NCBI GenBank assembly: GCA_029260515.1
Contig: JAJDDC010000070.1
Span: forward strand, 620,001 to 684,000
Direction of reading: 5' to 3'
DNA length: 64,000 bases
Source: Phycisphaerales bacterium
Lineage (GTDB): Bacteria > Planctomycetota > Phycisphaerae > Phycisphaerales > UBA1924
The position numbers were made by a program, and so were the translations under genes. Shown here one piece after another: positions 25,801-38,121 of the stretch (positions within the stretch are counted from its first letter, which is position 1; each line of letters begins with the position of its first letter). The notes under the pieces were generated by a model that was not told the origin of the DNA, searched no databases, and saw only the letters and a list, made by a program, of their open reading frames with translations.

Positions 25801-27383
25801 GGGGTGATGAGGCCCGCGTCGAGAAGCTCGGCGTGGCGCTGCGTGCTGAAGAGCGCGTCGAGCATCTCGAGGCGCTTGGGGTTGAGCGCGGCGCGGAGCT
25901 CGTCGTCGATCGGTGCGCCCTCGACCCTGAGGTCGATCGCGACGCCGGCCTCCAGGCCCAGGGGGTGGAAGCGGGCGTCGCCCGCGAGCCTCGCGCCGCT
26001 GTCGGCGGCGCCCGTGATGCCCGTGATCGCGAGCGTGTCGCGGTCGAACTCGACCCGGGCGGAGATGTCGTGGAAGGGGTAGGGGAACTGCGCGAAGGCG
26101 CCGGCGCCTCCGGAGATCAGGACGGTGCCCGAGACCTTGACCGGCGCGGGGGTGTCGCCCGTGGGCTCGTCGCGCATGACATCGATCGATGCGTTCACGT
26201 CGGCCGTGGGCCCGGAGAACATGGCGATCTTCTCGATCACCACGTCGGGGGCGAACAGGAAGACGTCCATGTCCTCCTCGAGGCGGAACTGTGTGTCGAG
26301 GGTGCACAAGAACGACGAGTCGAGGCTTGTGCCCAGGTACTCGACGCTGACGGTGTACGAGAGGGTGTCGAGCAGGCCCCGGAACTCGGCCTCGACGCGG
26401 TCGCGGTCGAAGGTGATGTGCCCGGAGGTCTGTGTCATGCGGGCCAGCGGGCCGTCGGCGGCGAACGAGCCCTCCTTGTCGAAGGGCAGGTTGAGCGCGA
26501 CCGACTCGAGCGACAGGGTGGCGCGGACCGAGCCGTCGGGGTCCATGTGGAACGTCGTGGGGCGGACGCGCCCGACCAGGTCGAGGCGCTCGTAGACGCC
26601 GCGGTACAGGGACGGGACCGCCTCGGCGGACCAGTCCTCGAGCTTGACGCCGTGGAGCGTCAGGTCGATGCCCGCCTCGTCGATGCGCCCCGAGAGCTCG
26701 ATGGGCTGTCCCCCCGGGTTCGAGGCCTCGTGCACCTGCTGGATGTGGAACGAGTACCCGGGCAGGCCCTGGATGGTCCGCGGCTCGAGAAGCCCGGCGA
26801 AGGGCAGGGCCCGGAGCGTCGCGTAGCCCTGCGGCCCGTGCTCGCCCAGCTCCATGATGCCCGAGCGCGCGACGAGCGTTGGCAGGGTGAAGCCGTCCGC
26901 GTCCTTCTCGCCGCCCAGGCCGAGCAGGGAGACGTCGGCGATGTTCAGACGCCCGGTCGCGACGTCCTGGCTGACGCGCAGGTGCGGGCGGTCGAGCTCG
27001 ACGCGCGTGACGCGGGGCGAGCCGGTGAGCGTCGCGCCCCAGTCCACCCAGATGCGGGCCCGGTCCACCTCGAAGAATCGGGAGGCGACGCCCGACTCGC
27101 CCGGGGCGGTGAAGCGTGCGTTGCGGAGGACGATCGAGCCGTCGAGGTCCACGACGACACGGTCGGCCTGGATGTCGGCGTGGATGTTGGAGGCGATGCT
27201 GGGCAGGACGGCGTAGCGGGCGACGCCCGAGCGGGCCGCGACGAAAAGGAAGACCAGCGCCAGCGCCAGCGTCAGCAGGGCCAGACGGAAGAACCGGCGC
27301 TTGCGCGACACGCCCTCGCGTCTGGTCTTCGTGGCGGGTCCGCCGCGAGGAGGCCTGGATGTGGTCGGGGGGGGCGTGGTCAT
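22818..27383 (-). CDS. giant AsmA/TamB-like envelope protein
   Basis: 1521 residues. An N-terminal membrane anchor (about 33-51, ALLTLALALVFLFVAA) is preceded by a basic, proline-rich tail. The remainder is a very long beta-rich exoplasmic region of repeated amphipathic strands of the kind found in AsmA-like bridge proteins, thought to carry phospholipid between membranes. The C-terminal segment with LIEFSNLQAPLG and the IQGDHVTFETISVFSPSVEL block is the most conserved-looking part, followed by a disordered acidic tail. ATG 27383 is chosen over one 54 bases upstream. It is monocistronic. The lipid-transport role is inferred from family. Confidence 0.8.
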   Translation of the reverse strand: MTTPPPTTSRPPRGGPATKTRREGVSRKRRFFRLALLTLALALVFLFVAARSGVARYAVLPSIASNIHADIQADRVVVDLDGSIVLRNARFTAPGESGVASRFFEVDRARIWVDWGATLTGSPRVTRVELDRPHLRVSQDVATGRLNIADVSLLGLGGEKDADGFTLPTLVARSGIMELGEHGPQGYATLRALPFAGLLEPRTIQGLPGYSFHIQQVHEASNPGGQPIELSGRIDEAGIDLTLHGVKLEDWSAEAVPSLYRGVYERLDLVGRVRPTTFHMDPDGSVRATLSLESVALNLPFDKEGSFAADGPLARMTQTSGHITFDRDRVEAEFRGLLDTLSYTVSVEYLGTSLDSSFLCTLDTQFRLEEDMDVFLFAPDVVIEKIAMFSGPTADVNASIDVMRDEPTGDTPAPVKVSGTVLISGGAGAFAQFPYPFHDISARVEFDRDTLAITGITGAADSGARLAGDARFHPLGLEAGVAIDLRVEGAPIDDELRAALNPKRLEMLDALFSTQRHAELLDAGLITPAGDGPWGPDQASLADSSAAPAFALGGRADVQISLRRDPGEPDADDADWTKHIVATLPRGGVLPEHFPLPMLVTGLVLEISEDETTLTGGTYHPLRGGTASVEAFVDLAPGAPRAPVISIVGRDVPVDDLALNAIPGVSAARGVLADAQDTPGSLDELIDRLNIGGRVDCWADIAPRADGTIGYDVETTLTGVRTVPEPISADLPPLELENAVGTIYVREDVIIVDLAADARPIADDADRPSTRVELFTQIESPPGRRWGDETESDRGPALYAEATTNELDPEVPIEHFVGVFSPEAALAMANLNDAHSPRGRLPVRARVVGELGQRVRPEIQIGPVGELEFIVRGREVRLEGGEGVVRIDAGPRPAVHAQNLSADVVVGGEPGGRLVINGSLPLVRAGERPSSTPPHELVISLADAPVASALARALVAEAVGEELLDVYDQREPAGVYSLDLRLTPDPGKPPRDSGGLGMPALSLGGSLEPRSLSFMTESGRVEIEEVSGRFALGDTGGRIEGLEARAPDWSLRLDGAWDRGPDGGLRLDADAQLTTDGLPDDVVALLPPTARTVLDDLGIRVVGGAHAPALRFTLTREGADGPVSYELSGEIDVRNARAEVGMPITDASGRVDFEASSIGDAKPAFRVDVLADRLRAGGIRLTNAHARFRSGDEESVVLVPIITADVHGGRLAGAAQIHERTPIPDLDSLDLTFGPPIELAGATTKRRYWADLQISRARAAPLLADITTASRPATLGGAWSEPDDLSRGLLDASVSISADMGDPRSRVGRGAAIVSGGEVVEMPLMLQLIEFSNLQAPLGRSLDLAQADFYIQGDHVTFETISVFSPSVELFGYGTMRWPASDLDLVFRSQAVRPVPFLSDIVEGIRDELVTTRVRGTPPNLDITAEQFRGTKGVVRALLGGEDSEQQKRLLRIERRARLEHQRARRDAKRVNSSLDTPDTVGAELLSGDRGFENMAGGEAGSQEDGALATEPTDAPIGEDP

Positions 27384-27811
27384 GGGCGCCCTGTGCCGCA
27401 CCGCTCGAGTGCGGCCGGCGGGGTCTGGATGGTACACCCGGGCGGGGGGTCCGTCGCGCGTCTCGGCGCCCCGGTGGTGGGCTGTGCACGCCGCCCCGGG
27501 TCAAAGCAGGGGGTATGGGCACGCGGGGGGCCAGCGATCGGTGAGAACCGCCCGTGAGGCGGTGTGGGTGGGGTGGTCGGCGGGGCTGGCCCCGCCCGCG
27601 GGATGGGCCGATTCGACGCGCCCGGCGGGATCTCGGCTCGGGATGCGTGTCCGCGCCGCCTCGGACGCGCGTGCCCCGCGCGTCGTGGGCAGATACGCGT
27701 GGGCGGGTTCCGGGGTTGCGGATGGGGCGAATAGCACACGGGCACGCGCCGTTGACCGGGTGTTCGGGAACCCGCGGCATCACGCCTGCACACACGCGAA
27801 GGGAGCCTCGC
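27384..27811. other. divergent intergenic region without recognised gene
   Basis: 428 bases between the AsmA-like and DoxX genes. Open frames across it are low-complexity shadows. It contains the DoxX ribosome site (AGGGAG before 27812) and no convincing promoter or RNA structure that I can name. Confidence 0.5.
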
Positions 27812-28279
27812 ATGACGAATCCGATTCTCCGCACCGGGACGGGGTGGTGGCCGATCATCCCCAGGCTGATCGCCGGGGGTGTGCTGACGCTGTTCGGCGC
27901 CATGAAGCTCGTGAGCCCAGATCTGCAGCAGAACGTCGGCGCCATGCTCGAGCAGGCGTCGATCCCGGGCGGGGCCTCGATGCTCTGGGTTGTCGCGGCG
28001 GGCGAAATCCTCGCGGGCGTGCTGCTGCTGTCTGGCGCGCTGGCCCGTGTCGGGGCGGCGTTGGCGGTCGTGCAGATGCTCGGGGCCCTGTACGTGCACT
28101 TCACGATCGACGTGAACGCGACCGATCCTCCGATCGAGCTGCCGCCGCATTTCTTCCCCGTGGTCATCCTGCTCGCGGCGCTCGTCGTGCTGGTGACGGG
28201 CTCCGGCAGGCTCGGTGTGGACGCGTGCATCGCGGGGGGCGGATCGTCGGTCTCGGGCTCTGACCCGGCCGGCGCATGA
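27812..28279 (+). CDS. DoxX family membrane protein
   Basis: 155 residues with four predicted membrane segments (about 15-33, 58-78, 84-103 and 118-135). LIAGGVLTLFGAMKLVSPD near the start and LQMLGALYVHF-like spacing match DoxX/DoxD-type proteins. Members are implicated in thiol or redox balance in membranes, but no specific function can be given. AGGGAG precedes the ATG at 27812. A strong hairpin follows the stop. Confidence 0.8.
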   Translation: MTNPILRTGTGWWPIIPRLIAGGVLTLFGAMKLVSPDLQQNVGAMLEQASIPGGASMLWVVAAGEILAGVLLLSGALARVGAALAVVQMLGALYVHFTIDVNATDPPIELPPHFFPVVILLAALVVLVTGSGRLGVDACIAGGGSSVSGSDPAGA

Positions 28280-28284
28280 GAACA

Positions 28285-28309
28285 GGCGCGGGGGCTGAGC
28301 CCCCGCGCC
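28285..28309. terminator. bidirectional hairpin between convergent genes
   Basis: Perfect 11-bp stem GGCGCGGGGGC - TGA - GCCCCCGCGCC, between the DoxX stop and the PEP-CTERM gene stop. There is no T run on either side, so termination efficiency is uncertain. Confidence 0.6.
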
Positions 28310-28339
28310 CGCGAGTGAACAAGCAGGAGAATCGTTGCG

Positions 28340-28993
28340 TCAGCGGCGACGGCGGCGGGCGGTCGCCAGGGCGCCTGCTCCGAAGAGGAACGCGGTGCCA
28401 GGCGCCGGGACGACGCCCATCTTGACGAACGAGAAGTCGGAGTACTTGCCGAGGAATCCGGGGTTGCCGCTCTTGAGCTTCACCTTGGTGACGGCGCCGC
28501 CGAAGATGTCGTCGCCGGAGATCTGCCAGTAGCCGCCGCCCTGCTCGTTGGCGACGGAGAGGTTGACCACAACGCCCGAGTTGGTCCAGACGGCGGTGGT
28601 GTCGCTGGTGACGGTGAGCGTGTCGTCGGAGATGTCGGTGAGGACGCGGGCGATCTCGGCCCAGCGGTCGCCGAACTCGCCCTCGTCGTAGAGGAAGGCA
28701 AGCTCGAGGCGGTTGATGGTGACGGCCTGGTCGAACTCGAACTTCATGAACTCCCAGCCGTCGATCTCGCCATCAACGGCGCCGCGGTCGATGCCCATGC
28801 CCGTCACGCCGTTGACGGTCTTGAGCTCCATATTGCGGGGCCAGGTCGAGACGTCCACCTGGACGCCATCGACGAACAGTGTCTGGCTGGAGACACCCTC
28901 GGTCAGGTCGAGGTAGCTGATGACGTCGGCGTTGGCGGCCGAGCAGGTGAACGCGCCGGCAACGACGGCGCACAGGGTGGTCGCGATCTTCAT
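28340..28993 (-). CDS. PEP-CTERM-type exported protein
   Basis: 217 residues. A signal peptide ends ANA around residue 22. The middle is a beta-rich domain with aromatic residues. The C-terminal sorting tail (195-217) is VPAPG, then a short hydrophobic helix, then five arginines. This is the planctomycete-style exosortase signal, so the protein should be anchored and then released or attached at the surface. The start at 28993 has GAGGAG 7 bases upstream. No exosortase gene is in the window. Function of the mature domain unknown. Confidence 0.83.
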   Translation of the reverse strand: MKIATTLCAVVAGAFTCSAANADVISYLDLTEGVSSQTLFVDGVQVDVSTWPRNMELKTVNGVTGMGIDRGAVDGEIDGWEFMKFEFDQAVTINRLELAFLYDEGEFGDRWAEIARVLTDISDDTLTVTSDTTAVWTNSGVVVNLSVANEQGGGYWQISGDDIFGGAVTKVKLKSGNPGFLGKYSDFSFVKMGVVPAPGTAFLFGAGALATARRRRR

Positions 28994-29224
28994 CTCTTCT
29001 CTCCTCGTGTCTTCTCTCTGTTGGGTGGCGGGACGCGGCCCGCTCACACCAACGATGCCACGAGTGCGCGTCGCCGCAAGACAATCGCTCGCGAGGCGCG
29101 GTCCGCCTGCGCGGGGTGCGCCGCGGGCGACGAGCGTGCCGCGCGTCGCGCGGATTGTGCGGGAGGCCGCCGGGCGGGCTGTGGGATTACCGGTCGGGCG
29201 ACAACCCGCGCCCTCGCCGGGCGA

Positions 29225-29698
29225 TCAGGCCTGCGCCAGCCACCCGGGCAGGGCCTGGGGGCGCCCGGCCGCGTCCACGCACGCCAGCTCGGTCGAGGCG
29301 ACGGCGCACACGCCATCGGTCGGGACGGCGGGGTCCGAGAAGTCTGGCGCGGCGCCCAGGCGTTCGAACAGCCACACCTCGTACTCGTGCCGGATCTTGA
29401 TCCGCGAGCCGCCGACCACCCGTGTCCGCACCTCGACCACGTCGTCGTAGCGGACCGGGCGCCGGTACTTCAGCTCGAGCTTGGTGATGACCAGGAACAC
29501 GCCCGCCTTCTCGAGCTGGGCGTAGGTGACGCCCGTGTCGCGGAGCAGCTCGGTCCGGGCCTCTTCGAGCCAGGGGACGTAGCTGGAGTGGTGGGCGACG
29601 CCGAACGGGTCGCACTCGGCGTACCGGACGCGCAAACGGACCGCGCCGTCGGTCGGGACGGGGCTCGTCGGTTCCGGGCGTGTCGGCTCGCGGGCCAT
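29225..29698 (-). CDS. YbgC-like acyl-CoA thioesterase
   Basis: 157-residue hot-dog-fold thioesterase. The motif RYAECDPFGVAHHSSYVPWLEEAR contains the catalytic aspartate of the 4-hydroxybenzoyl-CoA/YbgC family, followed by the usual LKYRRPVRYDDVVEVRTRV strands. In proteobacteria YbgC accompanies tol-pal genes; here it stands alone. TACAGT ends 5 bases before ATG 29698. Confidence 0.9.
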   Translation of the reverse strand: MAREPTRPEPTSPVPTDGAVRLRVRYAECDPFGVAHHSSYVPWLEEARTELLRDTGVTYAQLEKAGVFLVITKLELKYRRPVRYDDVVEVRTRVVGGSRIKIRHEYEVWLFERLGAAPDFSDPAVPTDGVCAVASTELACVDAAGRPQALPGWLAQA

Positions 29699-29703
29699 GC
29701 CGG

Positions 29704-29709
29704 ACTGTA
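29704..29709 (-). promoter_or_regulatory. -10-like TACAGT, 5 bases before YbgC-like gene
   Basis: TACAGT on the minus strand ends 5 bases before ATG 29698; no ribosome site is present. Confidence 0.45.
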
Positions 29710-29729
29710 CCGCGCGTCCGCGGCGTGGA

Positions 29730-30272
29730 TCAGACGGCGGGCTGCGGGGCCGCGGGCTTGGTGGCGCGGATCGCGTTGGCGCCGTCGATCGCCTTGGTGA
29801 AGAACATGAACAGCAGGACGAGGTTCGCCAGCGCGACCAGGAGGCCCAGGTACGGGATGATCGAGCAGATCATGAGGATGCAGATGATGAGCACCATGGT
29901 CTCGTTGATCTGCGGGCCCTGGATGTTCTTCTCGCGGATGTAGTTGTTGTAGTCCTGCGCCCAGCCCCAGTAGGCGACGAAGACCCAGTAGAAGTTGTAG
30001 AACGGGATGAAGAGGAAGCCGACGCCCTTGCCGGGTGTGGTCCTCGCGGTCCCGTCCTGGATCGAATCCCACAGCTTGTAGACAAGCATCATGGTGAAGA
30101 CGATGCCGACGATGGCGGGGATATAGGCGAAGCAGATGATGCCCATGGCGGCCATGGCGAGGCTGTCGTTGCCCGCCATCGAGAGCAGCACGCCGAGGAA
30201 AAGGAGGATGAGAAAGACAACTGGGCCGCCGAAGATCAGACCCAGGTACATGTTCTTGTTGATGGCCGGCAT
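29730..30272 (-). CDS. multi-pass membrane protein of unknown function
   Basis: 180 residues with four hydrophobic segments (about 10-32, 38-65, 80-100 and 123-160). The cytosolic loop with RTTPGKGVGFLFIPFYNFYWVF, containing aromatic residues around a proline-glycine turn, is a pattern seen in DUF4328-like or DUF4339-linked membrane proteins. GGGGA lies 7 bases before ATG 30272. It follows another small membrane protein gene on the same strand by 25 bases, so they may form an operon. No biochemical role is known. Confidence 0.75.
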   Translation of the reverse strand: MPAINKNMYLGLIFGGPVVFLILLFLGVLLSMAGNDSLAMAAMGIICFAYIPAIVGIVFTMMLVYKLWDSIQDGTARTTPGKGVGFLFIPFYNFYWVFVAYWGWAQDYNNYIREKNIQGPQINETMVLIICILMICSIIPYLGLLVALANLVLLFMFFTKAIDGANAIRATKPAAPQPAV

Positions 30273-30297
30273 GGTTGGTTCCCCGTGAGTTGAACGG

Positions 30298-30684
30298 TTA
30301 CGTGTCGCCCCGCGAGAGCGCGGGCGTGGGTTGTGGTTGTCTTCGCCGCCAGGCGAGGGCGGCGGTGATCAGCAGCACGAGTGCCGCGGTATCGGTCATC
30401 ACGTGGACGATGTCGATCGCGATCATGAGCGGGTAGATGTCCTCGAAGGCGCGCTCGCCCCGGTTCACGCCCGCCATCAGCGTCTGGCGGGCGACGAGGC
30501 TCGCGACGCCCACGAGCAGCATCGCGCCCAGCGCGAGGATCACGCACAACGCCGGGCCGACGGCCCGCCTGGCGAGCACGATCGCCAGCAGGATCCCGGC
30601 GATCTCGACGAGGATCATGGGCGTGAGGTAGGGCAGGCGGGCGGCGATCAGCGACCACGCCGAGCCCGGGTCCGTGTTGTACAC
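30298..30684 (-). CDS. small multi-pass membrane protein
   Basis: 128 residues from GTG 30684, which has an AGGGGGG ribosome site 6 bases upstream. Three hydrophobic segments are visible: PMILVEIAGILLAIVLA, the ALCVILALGAMLLVGVASLV stretch, and a C-terminal helix before RRRQPQP. A long open frame extends upstream of this start, but it is low complexity and crosses the divergent polymerase gene. No family recognised. Confidence 0.65.
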   Translation of the reverse strand: MYNTDPGSAWSLIAARLPYLTPMILVEIAGILLAIVLARRAVGPALCVILALGAMLLVGVASLVARQTLMAGVNRGERAFEDIYPLMIAIDIVHVMTDTAALVLLITAALAWRRRQPQPTPALSRGDT

Positions 30685-30850
30685 CGCGTCCCCCCTTCTC
30701 CGGTGGAGTCGCCCCCACACGTCATCGCCCGGGGCCGTCGGCCCCCAGAGGGGCGTCAGCCTATCGCCCCGGCGTGATCCGTGAGAGAAGCCTTGATTCT
30801 GCGTCCGGGCAATGATAGGTATATGGACGGGTATGGGGAGGAGGGCTGGC

Positions 30851-32167
30851 GTGCTCCGGGTGCTGTTCTTCGATCTCAACTCGTACTTCGCCTCCGTCGA
30901 GCAGCAGCTGCGGCCCGAGCTGCGGGGCAGGCCGATCGGGATCGTGCCGATGCGGACGGACTCGACCTGCTGCATCGCGGCCAGCGTCGAGGCCAAGGCG
31001 GTGGGGGTCAAGACGGGCACGGGCGTCCGCGAGGCCAGGGCCCTGTGCCCGGGCATCCGCCTGGTGGTCTCGCGCCCGCAGGAGTACGTGAAGATGCACC
31101 ACCGGGTCCGCGAGGCGGTGGAGACGTGCATCCCGATCGCGGCGATGCGGTCGGTGGACGAGGGGGTCTGCCGGCTGGGCCTCGGCGAGCGTGACCGGGC
31201 GTCGGGCGAGGCGCTGGCGATGCGGATCAAGGGCGCGATCCGCGCGCGCATCGGCGACGTCCTCCGATGCTCCATCGGCCTGGCGCCCAACGAGCTGCTG
31301 GCCAAGATCGGCACCGACATGCGCAAGCCCGACGGGCTGATGACGATCGAGCACGCGGACCTGCCGGAGGTTCTCTACGAGCTGGAGCTGACGGACCTGC
31401 CGGGGATCGCCAAGCGCATGCGGGCGCGGCTCGACCGGGTCGGCATCCGGAGCGTGCGTGATCTGTGCGCGCTGTCGGAGGACGAGCTGGGGCGGGCGTG
31501 GGGGAGTGTGGTCGGGCGGCGGTGGTGGTACTGGCTGCGGGGCCAGGAGGTCGTGATGCCGCGGGTGCGTCGGCACACGATCGGGCACCAGCACGTGCTG
31601 GCGCCGAAGATGCGCACCGACGAGGGCGCCCGGGCGGTCGCGTTCCGTCTGCTGCACAAGGCCGCGGCCCGGGCGCGGCACGAGGGGTACGCCGCCCGGG
31701 CGTTGTGGGTGGGCGTCCGCCCCGAGGACCTGCCCGGAATGGACCCCTTGGGCGGGGGGTCGGATGGCTCGGGCTCAGAAGGCTCGGCGGGGGCGGGCTC
31801 GGCGGGTTTCGGGCGGTGGGGGCCGCGCCTGGGCTCGTGGGAGCAGGTGGTCCCCCTGGGCCCCGGGTGCGTGGACACGGGGGCGATGGCGCGGGCGTTG
31901 GCGGGCGCGTGGTCGCGCCGCCCGCCGACGCGCCCCAAGTGGGTGGGCGTGACGCTGATCGGGCTGATCGAGCGGGACATGACGCTGGCGTTGTTCGAGC
32001 CCGAGCGCGTGGACGAGGCGTTGTCGGCGGCGATGGACCGGATCAACACGCGGTACGGGCGCAACGCGGTGTACTACGCGTCGATGCACAGCGCGCGCGC
32101 GCAGCGTGTCGGCGGGATCGCGTTCAATGTTGTGCCGGACCTGGCGCTGCCGGACGCGGTTGGGTGA
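30851..32167 (+). CDS. Y-family DNA polymerase (DinB/ImuB-like)
   Basis: About 438 residues from GTG 30851, with GGAGG 6 bases upstream; an ATG at 30812 is the alternative. The palm domain has FFDLNSYFASVEQ (metal ligand Asp8) and SVDEG (Asp103-Glu104), so the catalytic carboxylates are present, unlike in many ImuB proteins. The thumb region NELLAKIGTDMRKPDG and a helix-hairpin-helix segment TDLPGIAKRMRARL follow. The little-finger domain is interrupted near residues 295-325 by a glycine/serine-rich stretch (31740-31830). It would perform translesion synthesis. No lexA, imuA or dnaE2 is adjacent. Confidence 0.9.
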   Translation: MLRVLFFDLNSYFASVEQQLRPELRGRPIGIVPMRTDSTCCIAASVEAKAVGVKTGTGVREARALCPGIRLVVSRPQEYVKMHHRVREAVETCIPIAAMRSVDEGVCRLGLGERDRASGEALAMRIKGAIRARIGDVLRCSIGLAPNELLAKIGTDMRKPDGLMTIEHADLPEVLYELELTDLPGIAKRMRARLDRVGIRSVRDLCALSEDELGRAWGSVVGRRWWYWLRGQEVVMPRVRRHTIGHQHVLAPKMRTDEGARAVAFRLLHKAAARARHEGYAARALWVGVRPEDLPGMDPLGGGSDGSGSEGSAGAGSAGFGRWGPRLGSWEQVVPLGPGCVDTGAMARALAGAWSRRPPTRPKWVGVTLIGLIERDMTLALFEPERVDEALSAAMDRINTRYGRNAVYYASMHSARAQRVGGIAFNVVPDLALPDAVG

Positions 32168-32188
32168 GGGATAGGGGAGTGCGTCGGG

Positions 32189-34891
<2,703 letters not shown>

Positions 34892-34897
34892 GCTTAG

Positions 34898-34903
34898 ACG
34901 CTA
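34898..34903 (-). promoter_or_regulatory. -10-like TAGCGT, 6 bases before ppc
   Basis: TAGCGT on the minus strand ends 6 bases before GTG 34891; no ribosome site is present. Confidence 0.5.
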
Positions 34904-34941
34904 GCCACGCCGACGCGTGCTCAAGGGCAAACTCCCGAAGA

Positions 34942-35565
34942 CTACGGCTTTGTGACTTCAATCCGGTATGTCTGCCCGGTTACGAGCCCGATCTGGGAGG
35001 CCTTGTCGAGGGTCCGGATTGTGTAGAAGCCGGGGCTCAGCCGGGGCGGCGCCTTGCCCCAGACGATCGCGACGGCTCGGCATCGTCCCTCTCGGGGTTT
35101 CAGCATGCCCGTGCAGCCGAACTGCCATGAGATGTGATCGGGCTTGCCGGGCCCAACCGCGGCGGGACGCACTGTTCGCCCGAGGTGCACGGGGCGCCCG
35201 TCGGGGTCGGTGATCGAGATCCACTGGTTGGTGGCGAGGTTCAAAACGGTAGAGAGCTCGTGGGCGACGGCGTCGGCGGGGAGTTCGGGATTGCATTCCA
35301 CCTCAACGACGACATCGATATACAAGCCGCTGTCCGCGACGACCCCGCCCGCGAACGCATAGGCGAAGGGGGCGCCGCAGGCGTCTTCGCCCTCCTCGGT
35401 CGCGGGCGTGAGCGTGACGGCGTCGTACATCGCCGCGGGCAGTTCGCCCGAGGGCCACGGCGGGACATGGCGCCCGGTGTACCACCAGTAGGGCGAGAAA
35501 AAGAAAAACCAGGCGAGAGAGACGAGAACCACAATCGAGGCGGCGATTGCGATCCCCCGCTTCAT
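34942..35565 (-). CDS. membrane-anchored hypothetical protein
   Basis: 207 residues with one N-terminal membrane segment (about 5-24, ending in a run of phenylalanines) and an extracytoplasmic beta-rich domain with four cysteines that could form disulphides. No known domain recognised. It starts 3 bases after the prkA stop, with no good ribosome site, so it is probably translated by coupling with prkA. That makes a functional link to the kinase plausible but unproven. Confidence 0.7.
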   Translation of the reverse strand: MKRGIAIAASIVVLVSLAWFFFFSPYWWYTGRHVPPWPSGELPAAMYDAVTLTPATEEGEDACGAPFAYAFAGGVVADSGLYIDVVVEVECNPELPADAVAHELSTVLNLATNQWISITDPDGRPVHLGRTVRPAAVGPGKPDHISWQFGCTGMLKPREGRCRAVAIVWGKAPPRLSPGFYTIRTLDKASQIGLVTGQTYRIEVTKP

Positions 35566-35568
35566 GCG

Positions 35569-37686
<2,118 letters not shown>

Positions 37687-38121
37687 GCCGCGGCCCTCCG
37701 TGCCTCTCGCGCCCGTTCTGGAGAACGGGCGACTCAACGCGATATCGGCCAGCCCGGGGGCCGGCGTGTGGATACCCGTGATTCAGACGGGCAATCTCCG
37801 GCGTCGCGCCTGTCGGCGCCGACCCGGGGCCACAACAAGATACGTCGACCGCTCGGGCGATGTTCTGGGACGTGGGCCCGGCGCTCCGCTGGTCGCCGGG
37901 CGTGGACCGCTCCGGATCAGTGAAAGCTGACCTCTGACGGGCGGTTTTGCGAGCAGAAGCGGCAACCGGGCGGCGAGGTTGTCTGTACGCAGGGGCGGCG
38001 ACCCGAGCGGTCGCCCACGCCGCGCGTCCGAGCCACGCTCGCCCCGCACCCCGCGCGGCCAAGACCCGGGAAGGCACGGCGCCAGAGGCGCCCAGCCACG
38101 AGCCCGAGCAAGGAGCACCCG
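37687..38121. other. divergent intergenic region with inverted repeats
   Basis: 435 bases between prkA and the dockerin-protein gene with no gene. It holds the inverted repeat at 37710-37731 near prkA, a 12-base palindrome GTCGGCGCCGAC (37812-37823), and AAGGAG before ATG 38122. No riboswitch or small RNA was recognised. Confidence 0.55.
37710..37731 (-). repeat. 10-bp inverted repeat upstream of prkA
   Basis: Arms CGCCCGTTCT and AGAACGGGCG separated by 2 bases, 24-45 bases before the prkA ATG. It could be a regulator-binding site or a hairpin in the 5' leader. Confidence 0.6.

Noticed and set aside
24696-27557. 953-residue plus-strand frame
   Set aside because: Antisense shadow of the AsmA-like gene, rich in Arg, Asp, Val and Glu with no fold signature.
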